64,000 bases of DNA from Lachnospiraceae bacterium (GTDB lineage Bacteria; Bacillota; Clostridia; Lachnospirales; Lachnospiraceae). The position numbers and the translations under genes are program-made. Where the stretch lies: positions 1 through 64,000 of the forward strand of contig JAPFDH010000030.1 of NCBI GenBank assembly GCA_026169045.1. The letters run 5' to 3'. The notes beneath the pieces were generated by a model. It did no database searches. It was not told where the DNA came from and saw only the letters and a list, made by a program, of their open reading frames with translations. Below are positions 53,882 to 63,040 of this stretch, in pieces; within the stretch, counting starts at the first letter, position 1, and every line of letters starts with the position of its first letter.

Positions 53882-54832
53882 ATGGCCAGAAAAGCAAAAG
53901 AAGTGGTAGAATATCGCCATTATCATCTCCCCATGGAATTTCCGGTTCTATTAATCAGCGGACAAGACTGGAAAATTTCTCCTAAAAAAGCCAGTCGTCT
54001 CCATTTTCATAACTGTATGGAAATCGGGATATGCCATTCCGACAGCGGTACGATGGAATTTGAAAGCCAGTCCATTCACTTTGAAGCAGGCGATATTATC
54101 TGTGTTCCCCGCCATGTTCCCCATACAACATACAGTGACCCTGGAAAAGAAAGCCTGTGGTCATATATTTTTTTCGATCCGGAAGTTCTGTTTTCCAATC
54201 AATTTCTTCAGGAAATTCAAATTCTTTCTTCTCCCCAGACTTATCAGGATCATTACTGTTATCTTATCCATCAGAACGATGAAAGTTTTTTCTATTCTCT
54301 CGTCTTGGGCGTAATCCGTGAATTACGTGCTAAACCGGAACACTATGAATTGGCTGTACGGGGATTGCTGATGACAATATGTATTGAACTGGGACGAATA
54401 CAAAAAATGCTTCCAAAACAGGAACGGGATATATCGGACAATGCTATGGTAATCACTCCGGCCTTGGATTTTATCCAAACCCACTATATGGAAAATTTTT
54501 CAATTTCCGATCTTGCCGACATGTGTCATCTAAGTGAAACCCACTTTCGGCGTTTGTTTCATTCCATTATGGGATATAGCCCTTTAGATTTTATTATCAG
54601 CACCCGCATTGATAAGGCATGTAATCTGTTACGTAGTACCGAACAATCGGTTCTTTCCATATCCGAACAGGTTGGCTTTCATTCCATATCCAGCTTTAAT
54701 CGGTGCTTTTCAAAAATTACCGGTCAGTCACCCAGATCCTGGAGAAATATGATTCATTCTGCCGATCGTGAGACAAAAGAAAAACAGATTATTTTGGACT
54801 TTAACGGATGGACGCATCCGGAAAAATTATAA
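53882..54832 (+). CDS. AraC-family regulator between the tandem ABC operons
   Basis: The about 316-residue protein has an N-terminal cupin sensor (RLHFHNCMEIGICHSDSGTMEFESQSIHFEAGDIICVPRHVPHTT) and C-terminal HTH (FSISDLADMCHLSETHFRRLFHSIMGYSPLDFIISTRI...ISEQVGFHSISSFNRCFSKITGQSPRSWRNM). ATG 53882 has AAAGGA 6 nt upstream. TATGAACA repeats flank its promoter and occur before the second operon, so it may control itself and both transporters. Followed by a strong bidirectional terminator. Confidence 0.92.
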   Translation: MARKAKEVVEYRHYHLPMEFPVLLISGQDWKISPKKASRLHFHNCMEIGICHSDSGTMEFESQSIHFEAGDIICVPRHVPHTTYSDPGKESLWSYIFFDPEVLFSNQFLQEIQILSSPQTYQDHYCYLIHQNDESFFYSLVLGVIRELRAKPEHYELAVRGLLMTICIELGRIQKMLPKQERDISDNAMVITPALDFIQTHYMENFSISDLADMCHLSETHFRRLFHSIMGYSPLDFIISTRIDKACNLLRSTEQSVLSISEQVGFHSISSFNRCFSKITGQSPRSWRNMIHSADRETKEKQIILDFNGWTHPEKL

Positions 54833-54835
54833 AAA

Positions 54836-54870
54836 AACACCGTACAAAAAATAAATTTTTGTACGGTGTT
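54836..54870. terminator. Bidirectional terminator
   Basis: A perfect 15-bp stem (AACACCGTACAAAAA with TTTTTGTACGGTGTT, 5-nt loop) is followed by T-tracts on both strands. It serves the AraC gene (plus) and the small Cys-containing protein gene (minus). Confidence 0.92.
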
Positions 54871-54885
54871 TTTATCTTCACATTT

Positions 54886-55206
54886 TTATTTTACAAATGT
54901 TATTTCTGCTTTTTTTGGCAATGCCAATTTGCATTCTACTTCAGCTGCTTTTATAATGCCCGCAATAACTGGACAGGATGCATGTCCGGGAAAATGCTCT
55001 TTCGCATATTCGTAAAAAACTCCTTCTCCCGGTTTTTTCAGACACAACTCATAACTGTCAAACGTATCTCCCACCGTCTGCAGCATTTCATTAACAGCCT
55101 TACAGGCAGATTCTATTTTTAATGTCACATCCAATCCATCTTCCGAAACAGCTTCCACTTCCGTTATTAATCCGCATATTCCCGGATCAATTTTTACTTT
55201 TGTCAT
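54886..55206 (-). CDS. Small conserved Cys-containing protein, function unknown
   Basis: The 106-residue protein has five Cys (11, 35, 55, 78, 92) in DPGICGL, ESACKAV, ELCLK, HASCPVIAGIIKAAEVECKLALP. It resembles a family of small clostridial proteins of unknown function (DUF6951 by recollection, unverified). The spaced Cys and the CPVxxGxxKAxEVE motif suggest metal or cluster binding. AAGGAGG precedes the start. It lies on the same strand as the second ABC operon but past its terminator, so it probably has its own promoter. Confidence 0.7.
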   Translation of the reverse strand: MTKVKIDPGICGLITEVEAVSEDGLDVTLKIESACKAVNEMLQTVGDTFDSYELCLKKPGEGVFYEYAKEHFPGHASCPVIAGIIKAAEVECKLALPKKAEITFVK

Positions 55207-55352
55207 AATCCACTTCCTCCTTTATTCTCTTGATTCTACATCACGATTATCTCATCTTTTTAAAGTTATCCTTGTATTTTTTTTATATTTTTTGTTATTC
55301 CTATTGATATTCTTACATCGTTTTCTTATACAATATACGATAAAAACTCATT

Positions 55353-55402
55353 AAAAAGGTGCCGTAAAACCACCTTCATCCGGTGATTTCACGGCACCTT
55401 TA
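55353..55402 (-). terminator. Intrinsic terminator of the second tandem ABC operon
   Basis: AAGGTGCCGT pairs with ACGGCACCTT, with a further ATCACC/GGTGGT inner stem, and on the minus strand is followed by TTTTTAA. It stands 35 nt past the binding-protein stop. Confidence 0.85.
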
Positions 55403-55436
55403 TTCTACTATAATTCAAACATTTTATGCTTACGAA

Positions 55437-57182
55437 TTATTCTGCCAGCTTAGTTGTCTGACCGTTTTCCAATGCTTCTTTTCTTGCATCAATTACATCC
55501 TGATATCCTGCATCCAGATATTCCTGAACAGCTTCTTCATACTTCGCATCAAATTCTTCTGGAGCACACATAGTCAACTCATCACGAAGCTGAATATAAA
55601 GTTCTGTCAAAGCTGTACTGTTATCTGTTTCAGCATCCAATACAGTACCGAAGTAGCAGTCAACAAGTCCTAAACCTTCTTCTGCCAGTTCTACACGAGT
55701 ATTGTAGAATTCTAAGATCTGTTCTTTCAGTTCATCACTCTGTGGCAGATCAGACGGGAATGTCTGATCGATGATCTGTTCTACTGTACCAGCATTTCTT
55801 GTTTCAATAACTGCACACCAGTAATCCTTGCTGTTGCTGTAACCCTGTGTATAGTCACCGCTGTAATCGGAAACGCTTACCGGAAGACCTTCTTCGTTAT
55901 AGTTGAAGTTTTCACCTTCAATACCCCACTGCATTGTGAACAGGTTTTCTTCCTGGCTCATCCATTCCAGATACATCCAAGCAGCCTTCAGTTCATCTTC
56001 TGTAGCTGTGGAGGAGAATCCGAGAATCATACCGAATGGGTTATCTGCACGCCATGCGCTTGTTTCACCGTATACAGCATCTGCCGGCTGAATTGCCAAT
56101 TTTCCGTCTGGATTCTGCTCATAGAAAGAAGTCAGGAAATCCATGTCAGCTGCAATATAATTATTATATGAATAGCTCTTTCCGTTTACAAAATTAGCCT
56201 TTGCTGTTTCTGTATCCGTAATGTAGTATTCCGGATTAGAAATACCAGCATTATAATCTTCATTCTTCTGCTTTAACAGCTCTTTGTTTGGTTCCCAGCC
56301 AAGGGATGGAATATTGTAATCACCATACATTGCCCATTCTGTTTCATCCATTGGAAGTGTTCTGTAAGCATGGTTCTGATCAGATCCTACACCAGTTAAC
56401 ATTTGCTGATCACCGCCTGGATGCTCACAAAGACCAGCTTCCATGATTTTTGTCATAGCATCCACATACTCTTCACGGGTAGCCGGTACATGGTCATATC
56501 CCACTTCTTCCAGCCAGTCCATACGAACAAATGTCTGATAAGAATAGTTGGTGTTGTAATATGGTCTTTCTGCAAATACGAAATATGTTTCACCATTGAT
56601 TGCAGAATACTGTAACTGATCATTTTCCACCATATTGTTATAGTATGTAGGAGCTACTTCCTTAAAATCATCTAAGTTAATAGTAGTAAGATATCCGTCA
56701 TTTGCCCACTGGGAAACCTTTGGATAATCGTATTCCATCAAAATTGTTGGAAGATTTTCAGATGATGCCAGCAATGCATAATCTGTCATAACATCAGTAC
56801 GTGTAATTGGCTCAAATTCTACTGTGATGTTATACTTATCACCAAAATTTTCCTGGATCCATTTTGTCCAATAGTTATCGGATACATTTGGAACACCTTC
56901 CTGTCCTCTATCATAAACAGGAACTCTCAGTGTTACATTTTCAGCAAATGGTTCCCACTCTGCTGTTGCATCTGCAGAATCTCCGCTTTCTGCCTTTGTT
57001 TCTTCTGCATCTTCTTTTTCTGTAGAATCTGCCTTTGTAGTATCTTCCTGTGCTTCTGTTGCCTTTTCTGTAGCTGCCGCAGTCGTTGTGGCAGAATCAC
57101 TTCCACAGCCTGCCATAGCTCCAACTGCCATAGCTCCGACTAAAGCCATAGAAACTGTCTTACGAAGAGTATTTTTTCTCAT
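55437..57182 (-). CDS. Lipoprotein sugar-binding protein (LplA/YtcQ type), copy 2 of a tandem pair
   Basis: The 581-residue protein has lipobox AMAGC (Cys26) and a shorter charged linker. The mature domain starts VTLRVPVYDRGQEGVPNVSDNYWTKWIQENFG. It shares long stretches with the protein at 49578 (MEYDYPKVSQWANDG, DDFKEVAPTYY, WMYLEWMSQ). AAGGAGG lies 8 nt before the ATG, and it is preceded by the permease pair. Divergence in the ligand-facing parts suggests a related but different sugar. Confidence 0.9.
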   Translation of the reverse strand: MRKNTLRKTVSMALVGAMAVGAMAGCGSDSATTTAAATEKATEAQEDTTKADSTEKEDAEETKAESGDSADATAEWEPFAENVTLRVPVYDRGQEGVPNVSDNYWTKWIQENFGDKYNITVEFEPITRTDVMTDYALLASSENLPTILMEYDYPKVSQWANDGYLTTINLDDFKEVAPTYYNNMVENDQLQYSAINGETYFVFAERPYYNTNYSYQTFVRMDWLEEVGYDHVPATREEYVDAMTKIMEAGLCEHPGGDQQMLTGVGSDQNHAYRTLPMDETEWAMYGDYNIPSLGWEPNKELLKQKNEDYNAGISNPEYYITDTETAKANFVNGKSYSYNNYIAADMDFLTSFYEQNPDGKLAIQPADAVYGETSAWRADNPFGMILGFSSTATEDELKAAWMYLEWMSQEENLFTMQWGIEGENFNYNEEGLPVSVSDYSGDYTQGYSNSKDYWCAVIETRNAGTVEQIIDQTFPSDLPQSDELKEQILEFYNTRVELAEEGLGLVDCYFGTVLDAETDNSTALTELYIQLRDELTMCAPEEFDAKYEEAVQEYLDAGYQDVIDARKEALENGQTTKLAE

Positions 57183-57300
57183 AAGATTAACCTCCTTAAC
57201 CTTTCTTTTGGGTTTTTCCCATCTATTTAATCGTTCTCTGCATATATCAGAAAACTTTTAAATATTCAAATTTATCATTTTTTGTTTTATCAAAAAAACA

Positions 57301-58224
57301 TTAACCTTTTACTGCACCAATCATAATTCCCTTTACGAAATATTTCTGAAGGAATGGATAGATACAGATAATTGGAATCGTTACAAACATAACGGATGCT
57401 GCCTGCAATACTTCCGGTGTACTGGTTACCGCAGCTGCCTCGGAAAGACTGGTTGTCTGTGCTTCTGTGGCAGATGCAACCATCTGATACAACTTATACT
57501 GAATCAGCTTTAAGGAATCTGAATTAATATAGTACATATTATCAGCATAAGAATTCCAACGTCCTACCGCATAAAACAGAGACAGTGTAGCAATGATCGG
57601 TTTGGACAGTGGCATAACAATTTTAAACAAAATCTGGAAATTGGTTGCACCATCCAAAAATGCGGATTCCTCCAAACTATCCGGAATACTGGACTGGAAA
57701 TATGTCTTCATGATCAACATATTATACGGAGAGTAGATTAATGGTAAAATCAACACCCACATCGTATCCAGCAACTTTAAATCCTTCATCAAAAGATATG
57801 CGGGAATCAAACCGGCACTGAAGTACATAGGAAACATTAAAAGGAATGTTAATAATGTTCTTCCCTTTAAACGCTTCTTGGATAACGGATATGCCGCACA
57901 TGTACATGCAATCATACCAAGTAATGTAAATATCAAAGTAACTACTACACTGTAGCCAAAGGAATATACCATACTACCATCTTTAAACAGTGATACATAA
58001 GCATCAAATGTAATATCCACCGGCCAGAAGAATACCTGCTTTGCCACTACTGCCGTATTACTGGAGATGGATTTTGCCGCCAGATGGATAAACGGAACAA
58101 TACAGGAAAGACACAGGATTATTACAACCAGCATCATGACTGCATCGCTTAATCGGAATTTATTTATGGCTCTGCTTCCGCCGACTGATATTTCTTCTTC
58201 TTTATTTTTATCTTTTCTTGCCAT
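57301..58224 (-). CDS. Carbohydrate ABC transporter permease, LplC type, copy 2
   Basis: The about 307-residue protein has the same EAA loop as copy 1 (PDSLEESAFLDGATNFQILFKIVMPLSKPIIATL) and the same end (YFVKGIMIGAVKG). ATG 58224 has GGAGG 6 nt upstream. The frame is open to 58257 without a site. Confidence 0.93.
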   Translation of the reverse strand: MARKDKNKEEEISVGGSRAINKFRLSDAVMMLVVIILCLSCIVPFIHLAAKSISSNTAVVAKQVFFWPVDITFDAYVSLFKDGSMVYSFGYSVVVTLIFTLLGMIACTCAAYPLSKKRLKGRTLLTFLLMFPMYFSAGLIPAYLLMKDLKLLDTMWVLILPLIYSPYNMLIMKTYFQSSIPDSLEESAFLDGATNFQILFKIVMPLSKPIIATLSLFYAVGRWNSYADNMYYINSDSLKLIQYKLYQMVASATEAQTTSLSEAAAVTSTPEVLQAASVMFVTIPIICIYPFLQKYFVKGIMIGAVKG

Positions 58225-58272
58225 CTTTAACCTCCATTTCTGCGAAACTAGCCGCATTTTTGTAAAAAAGGA

Positions 58273-59220
58273 TTATAACAGACCCTCTTCGCCAAGCATC
58301 TTCGCCACTTTATCGGACAATAATACCAAGATCAGACCTACCAGCGACTGGAACAGACCTACTGTCGTTGCCTCACTGAATTTTCCGCTATTTAAACCTC
58401 TTTCATAAATATATACCGCAAGCTGATACTGGAAATCTTTAACCTGGCTGTTTCCAAGAGCCTGCAGACGTTCCAGGTTACTGTTCATAACCTTTCCTAA
58501 ATTCATAATCAACAATGTAACGATGGTTCCCTTAATTCCCGGAAGAGTAATATGCCACATTCTCTTCCATCTTCCGGCTCCATCGATCATAGCAGCTTCG
58601 TACAATTCTCCGCTGATACCCGTAATGGCGGCCAGATAAATAATGGTTCCCCATCCCATAGTCTGCCAAACATAAATCAATTCATAAGACACAGCCCAAT
58701 GCCATTTCTCTGTCAAAAACGGAATTCCTTCATCAATAATTCCGGCATTCATCAAAATGATATTTACGACACCGGTGCTTGGTTTGAAAATCTGATATGC
58801 AACACTTCCTACAATTGCCCAGGAAAGGAAGTGGGGCAGATATAAGATTGTCTGTGTCACTTTCTTGAATCTTGGAAATCTCAGTTCATTTAAAATCAAT
58901 GCTAAAATAACCGGAACCGGAAAACCAAGGATTAAATCCAATAAATTAAATACAATGGAATTTCTTAACGCTTCCACAAATGTTTTATTATTGAATACCT
59001 TTATAAATGTCTCCCAACCTACCCATTTACTGCCATCATAACCTTTTGCCGGTTTATAATCCATAAATACCATTCGTAAACCAGGATATGCAGCATAGTT
59101 AAACAGGAATACCAATATGATGGGGACTACCACTAATAAGTATAACTGCCAGTCTCTTTTGAATGCGTTTGCCCAAGTTACTTTCTTTCCGACTGGCATG
59201 GCCATCTTCCCTTTTGCCAT
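58273..59220 (-). CDS. Carbohydrate ABC transporter permease, LplB type, copy 2
   Basis: The about 315-residue protein matches copy 1 (FNYAAYPGLRMVFMDYKPAKGYDGSKWVG versus FKYAAYPGLRMAFMNYKPAKGYAGSEWVG). The EAA loop is ISGELYEAAMIDGAGRWKRMWHITLPG. ATG 59220 has GGGAGG 8 nt upstream. It is the first gene of the operon. Confidence 0.93.
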   Translation of the reverse strand: MAKGKMAMPVGKKVTWANAFKRDWQLYLLVVVPIILVFLFNYAAYPGLRMVFMDYKPAKGYDGSKWVGWETFIKVFNNKTFVEALRNSIVFNLLDLILGFPVPVILALILNELRFPRFKKVTQTILYLPHFLSWAIVGSVAYQIFKPSTGVVNIILMNAGIIDEGIPFLTEKWHWAVSYELIYVWQTMGWGTIIYLAAITGISGELYEAAMIDGAGRWKRMWHITLPGIKGTIVTLLIMNLGKVMNSNLERLQALGNSQVKDFQYQLAVYIYERGLNSGKFSEATTVGLFQSLVGLILVLLSDKVAKMLGEEGLL

Positions 59221-59313
59221 AAAACTATCCTCCCTACTTAGATTCAATCTGAAACAGTACTACAACAAATTACTTTATTTCTTGTTCACAACTGTAACAA
59301 ATCTTTTAACATT

Positions 59314-59342
59314 ATAATATGTATTTTTTGCGTTATTCTCAA
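59314..59342 (-). promoter_or_regulatory. Promoter of the second tandem ABC operon
   Basis: On the minus strand TTGAGA (59337-59342), 17-nt spacer and TATTAT (59314-59319) lie about 95 nt before the first gene. The 59,343-59,760 stretch has no convincing gene: its long plus-strand frame is AT-rich, hydrophobic and has no ribosome binding site. Confidence 0.5.
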
Positions 59343-59681
59343 CTCATTTTGCTATTAAAACTTATCAATTCCAATCATTTATTTTTTGTAGTCTATTTCA
59401 AATCCTTGTATTTTTTTCTTTTTTTTTACCAAAAATACTGTTTTTATAGTGATATATGCCCATTTTTCACTGTTATTCCACTATTTTTCCTTCTTCATTT
59501 GCTTTCATTTTGCATAGTATCCCTTTTTCTCATTCATTTTAACCGAAGCAGTACCAGCAAACGAAAGGTGTTATACATTTTTTATAGGTTCTTCTTTTAT
59601 TTCATTCGTCAAAGTGAGCAATATTTGAATATTTTTATGCTTTTTTTCTATGTGGCAATTTTTAACAATCTCCTTTTTCTT

Positions 59682-59708
59682 TGTTCATATTTTATTCATA
59701 TATGAACA
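59682..59708. promoter_or_regulatory. Inverted pair of the TATGAACA motif upstream of tandem ABC operon 2
   Basis: TGTTCATA (59682-59689) and TATGAACA (59701-59708) flank a perfect palindrome TTCATATATGAA (59695-59706). They carry the same octamer as the repeats in front of the AraC gene at 53882. They lie about 340 nt upstream of the proposed promoter. Confidence 0.45.
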
Positions 59709-59761
59709 CATTTTTTTATCCTGTTCTCTGACCGCATTCTTCAAAACCTAAGTTTTCTAAA

Positions 59762-59819
59762 ACAAAAAAACAGCGTTCCCTCATCCGAAGCATACTGCCT
59801 CAGACAAAAGAACGCTGTT
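59762..59819 (-). terminator. Terminator of the rubredoxin gene
   Basis: AACAGCGTTC (59769-59778) pairs with GAACGCTGTT (59810-59819), and on the minus strand is followed by TTTTTTTGTTTT. The loop is long but partly self-complementary. Confidence 0.8.
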
Positions 59820-59856
59820 CTTTTACCACTCAGTCAAACATAATTGTAACTGTTTT

Positions 59857-60015
59857 TTATTCTTCTACAAACTGATCTTTGCCTACTCCGCACAGAGGAC
59901 AAACCCAATCTTCCGGTACATCTTCCCACTTTGTTCCTGCTTCTACGCCGTTGTCTGGATCTCCAACTGCTTCATCATAAACATAACCGCAAACTTCACA
60001 TACGAATTTTTTCAT
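59857..60015 (-). CDS. Rubredoxin
   Basis: This 52-residue protein is short but unmistakable: [19 protein letters not shown]...[16 protein letters not shown]. Cys6, Cys9, Cys39 and Cys42 form the two CxxC knuckles that hold one iron. AGGAG lies 9 nt before the ATG. It carries electrons in anaerobes, for example to rubrerythrin or flavoproteins; the FAD-dependent oxidoreductase 1.2 kb upstream is a possible but unproven partner. Single gene with its own terminator. Confidence 0.97.
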   Translation of the reverse strand: MKKFVCEVCGYVYDEAVGDPDNGVEAGTKWEDVPEDWVCPLCGVGKDQFVEE

Positions 60016-60150
60016 TGCAAATAACTCCTTTCATCAACTGACACAATTAAATGTTGTATCGCTAGTCAGACAATTATTTCTGTCTTTTAAATATATATCA
60101 TATTGTTTCCAATATTACAATCCGTTTTTCCCCTTTTCCTCATAACTTTT

Positions 60151-60315
60151 GTAACAGTTCAGCCATAGGGCTGTGAAGAGAGAGAAAATTATGCTCGCAT
60201 AATTTTTCGACCGGTCAGACCTATGAGCTGAGCGCCTGTAAATGAGTAAAACAGTGGCGATAGCCACAATAAGCACACAGTGCGGTTTTACGAATGGCGC
60301 TGGCTGGCCTGTTAC
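60151..60315. mobile_element. Small non-coding element with terminal inverted repeats (MITE-like)
   Basis: GTAACAGTTCAGCCA at the left end (60151) and GTAACAGGCCAGCCA read from the right end (60315, reverse strand) match in 13 of 15 positions. The 165-nt interior holds hairpins: AAAATTATG-CTCG-CATAATTTT and GTGGC-GATA-GCCAC. It encodes nothing. Its right end supplies the TAA stop codon (60312-60314) of the PocR-AraC gene. The 60,016-60,150 stretch is otherwise the AT-rich rubredoxin leader. Confidence 0.75.
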
Positions 60316-61181
60316 TGACTTTTTCGATAAACAGAAGGGGATTCACCACAAATTTCCCGAAACACATTGGAGAAATAATTGGAACTGGAAAAGCCTACAC
60401 TTAATGCAATTTCCGTAATCGAAAGCTTCGTATGACGCAGTAAAATTTGTGCTTCATGAATTCGCAATGCATTAATATACTGATTCACATTTTGTCCCAT
60501 ATTGCGTTTAAAAATATGACTGATGTATGAACGGCTACAATTGCAAAACACGCATAAGTCATCGATCGTAATGGGTTCCCGATAAAATCGTTCCAAATAA
60601 TTTTGTATTTTATTAAGTACAGAATGATCTTCTTGGTTTTGCTGTACATGCAAATGAGGATATATTTCCTGCTGCCTGATATATAAAAGTTCCAACATCG
60701 CTGCCAGATGAGTTATAAGAATCTCCACTTTTTGTTTCTCCAAAATAGTATTTCTGAGATAACGCTCATAATTTTCTTTTATTATTTTGCTATTCTGATG
60801 ATATCGGTTTGCCTGTTTCGAAATTTTTTCCATTGCCTTTTCTCTGTCACACCGATATCCGCTGACACTGATAAATCCCATTATTGTTTCCCTACACTTA
60901 ATGGGAACCACATACTCTTCTACACCCCATGGACACATACCAAAAAGAATGTTATTTTCCAGTTCTTTACATACTTTCTCTTGGTGCCGGATACACCCCT
61001 CCCAGACATCTTTCCTGTTCTTCAATTGAACGCAATAAGGATTTCGATGCATACGAAACGGAAAAAGTGCTGACGTAAAGGGGCCTGCTATTGATCCAAA
61101 ATCATGAACGGAAATCTGAAGCTGAAAGGTATTTTCCAAATAGTTCATATATTGGATCATCTGATTTATATATTTCTGCAT
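60312..61181 (-). CDS. AraC-family regulator with PocR sensor domain
   Basis: The about 289-residue protein has an N-terminal PocR-type domain (QISVHDFGSIAGPFTSALFPFRMHRNPYCVQL...WEGCIRHQEKVCKELE...MCPWGVEEYVVPI) and a C-terminal AraC HTH (ITIDDLCVFCNCSRSYISHIFKRNMGQNVNQYINALRI...ITEIALSVGFSSSNYFSNVFREICGESPSVYRK). PocR domains bind small molecules such as 1,2-propanediol, a product of fucose or rhamnose breakdown. ATG 61181 is chosen; the frame is open to TTG 61202. It sits just downstream of the FAD oxidoreductase gene on the same strand and probably regulates it. Its stop is provided by the inserted element. Confidence 0.88.
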   Translation of the reverse strand: MQKYINQMIQYMNYLENTFQLQISVHDFGSIAGPFTSALFPFRMHRNPYCVQLKNRKDVWEGCIRHQEKVCKELENNILFGMCPWGVEEYVVPIKCRETIMGFISVSGYRCDREKAMEKISKQANRYHQNSKIIKENYERYLRNTILEKQKVEILITHLAAMLELLYIRQQEIYPHLHVQQNQEDHSVLNKIQNYLERFYREPITIDDLCVFCNCSRSYISHIFKRNMGQNVNQYINALRIHEAQILLRHTKLSITEIALSVGFSSSNYFSNVFREICGESPSVYRKSQ

Positions 61182-61213
61182 TAGCGTTCCATACACCTCC
61201 AAAGTATGTGCTG

Positions 61214-63007
61214 TTATCGCAATTCCATACTGTAAATTCTTACCAGTTTACTTCCCCATGTCTCTTGAGGAATCATTTTAACGCGTTTTACAATCTTATT
61301 CAACGGAATTTTAACCATACGTTGATAATTATCGGTTATTTTTGTTTCCATCACCCAGATTCCATTTCCATAATCAACCCACACTTCAAATTCTTTCACA
61401 ATCGTGGGCGGCACAGTTACTGCCTGATCATCCATAAACCGATTACAAACCATAGGATAATTTTTCACATACCATTTTTGTTCTTTCCATTCTTCCCGAT
61501 TCAGATCACTGTCAAAAACCAGACGCAGATAAAATGCCTGTTCCGCTTTTGGTAATTCAATCACAACTTCCTGATTCATCTCTCCGACCCACGCATGATC
61601 TACTCCATCCACTTTTCTTTCCAGCCCATCAATCAGGATACCGGCATCTTTCCCATCAGAAGAAATTGATGCCCCCTTCATGATCCATGATGGTTCCAAC
61701 CGATTCCAAGGAAGATAGTTTCCATCTTCCATTAAACTTTGTTTTAATTCATTCATATGCCTGTTATAAACGCCTCTCGGTGTAGTCTTTTCTCTAACCG
61801 CAATAACCGCTGCATTTCCTACGGCATGTCCCAACATTGCGCAGGTAGCCATTACCCTTGTACTGGACATGGCTGTATGGGTTACACTAATATTTCTTCC
61901 GGCAAAAAAAAGATTCTCAATATTCACAGAATACAGACAACGATATGCAATACCATAAGGAGAAGGTGCCGGATGCCAGATGGTAGGAACCTCTCTGGTA
62001 TGAAATCCATCCGGATCATGATCATCCATCGTCCATCCTCCATAAGCAATCAAATCTTCAAACTGTCCTTTTGCTTCCACATCATGCTGGGTCATAATAT
62101 AATCTCCCACATAACGTCTGCTTTCCCGTTTCCCCGGCAAAAAACCCATCCATTCCAAATCCCAGGTGTCTGCATCCACCTCGTTTCCATTCTTAATAAA
62201 ATCCCATACTCCATATGCAATGCGAATTAATTCATCCCGAATTTCTTCCGTATCATGAATCGTATCCTGAGTTCCGCCTATTTCCATCCACCAAAAATTA
62301 TCATCCGTCCATGCCTTTTTGGATGACAGCTTTAACCGATAAGGAAAATCCTCTTTTGTATACCGTCTGGCCCACTTTGGCGCAATAAACGTTACAGGTT
62401 TCCCGGTATCACGCGCCTGCATTAAGCAGGAAAGTCCCATGGTTTTTAAATCTCCTTTTTCAGGAGCAATATTTTCCTGAAACTCATCGCGCCCTTCCCG
62501 TCCTACACGATAAACCGCCCCGGTCAATGGTGCCAAAACACTGTCACCCGAACAGTCCGCATAAAATGTAGCTTCTACCCGATGAAATGTCTGGCTCGTC
62601 GTCTGCCATCCGGTTATGGAACCTATTTTATCTCCATTCATAACCGCATCCATACAAGAACAATTCAACAAAAGAGTAATATTATCCTCTTCTTTTACTT
62701 TTTCCCACAAAATACTGTCCCAAATAGAAAAATTCATATTGGGATTACGATAGATATTTTCCAGCGCAAGTTCCTCCATAATCCCTGTTTCTCTCATATC
62801 CTTACCGCCTGCTCCGCGAATCCACATCCGGATTTCACTGGAAGCATTTCCCCCTAATACCGGACGATCCTGCATTAAAACCACTTTTATTCCCCTTCTG
62901 GCTGCTGCAATTGCTGCACACATTCCCGAAAGTCCGCCTCCAACGACACATAAATCTGCTTCATGCCTCTTTATCGGAAATCCTGTTTTTTCTTTTTTTT
63001 CCACCAT
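61214..63007 (-). CDS. FAD-dependent oxidoreductase of unknown substrate
   Basis: The 597-residue protein has the FAD dinucleotide-binding motif ADLCVVGGGLSGMCAAIAAARRGIKVVLMQDRPVLGGNASSEIRMW. The matching C-terminal part of the FAD-binding domain is NLFFAGRNISVTHTAMSSTRVMATCAMLGHAVGNAA. The last about 150 residues are beta-rich and may form a carbohydrate-binding-like domain. Proteins of this kind occur in polysaccharide loci with unknown role. Co-oriented with the PocR-AraC gene. No signal peptide, so it is cytoplasmic. Confidence 0.85.
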   Translation of the reverse strand: MVEKKEKTGFPIKRHEADLCVVGGGLSGMCAAIAAARRGIKVVLMQDRPVLGGNASSEIRMWIRGAGGKDMRETGIMEELALENIYRNPNMNFSIWDSILWEKVKEEDNITLLLNCSCMDAVMNGDKIGSITGWQTTSQTFHRVEATFYADCSGDSVLAPLTGAVYRVGREGRDEFQENIAPEKGDLKTMGLSCLMQARDTGKPVTFIAPKWARRYTKEDFPYRLKLSSKKAWTDDNFWWMEIGGTQDTIHDTEEIRDELIRIAYGVWDFIKNGNEVDADTWDLEWMGFLPGKRESRRYVGDYIMTQHDVEAKGQFEDLIAYGGWTMDDHDPDGFHTREVPTIWHPAPSPYGIAYRCLYSVNIENLFFAGRNISVTHTAMSSTRVMATCAMLGHAVGNAAVIAVREKTTPRGVYNRHMNELKQSLMEDGNYLPWNRLEPSWIMKGASISSDGKDAGILIDGLERKVDGVDHAWVGEMNQEVVIELPKAEQAFYLRLVFDSDLNREEWKEQKWYVKNYPMVCNRFMDDQAVTVPPTIVKEFEVWVDYGNGIWVMETKITDNYQRMVKIPLNKIVKRVKMIPQETWGSKLVRIYSMELR

Positions 63008-63040
63008 AATCCTGTACTCCCATTACAATTTTTATATTAT

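Noticed and set aside
59319-59705. Plus-strand open frame of 128 codons before the second ABC operon
   Set aside because: It is made of Phe/Leu/Ile/Ser codons from AT-rich DNA, has no ribosome binding site, and covers the regulatory region of a minus-strand operon.
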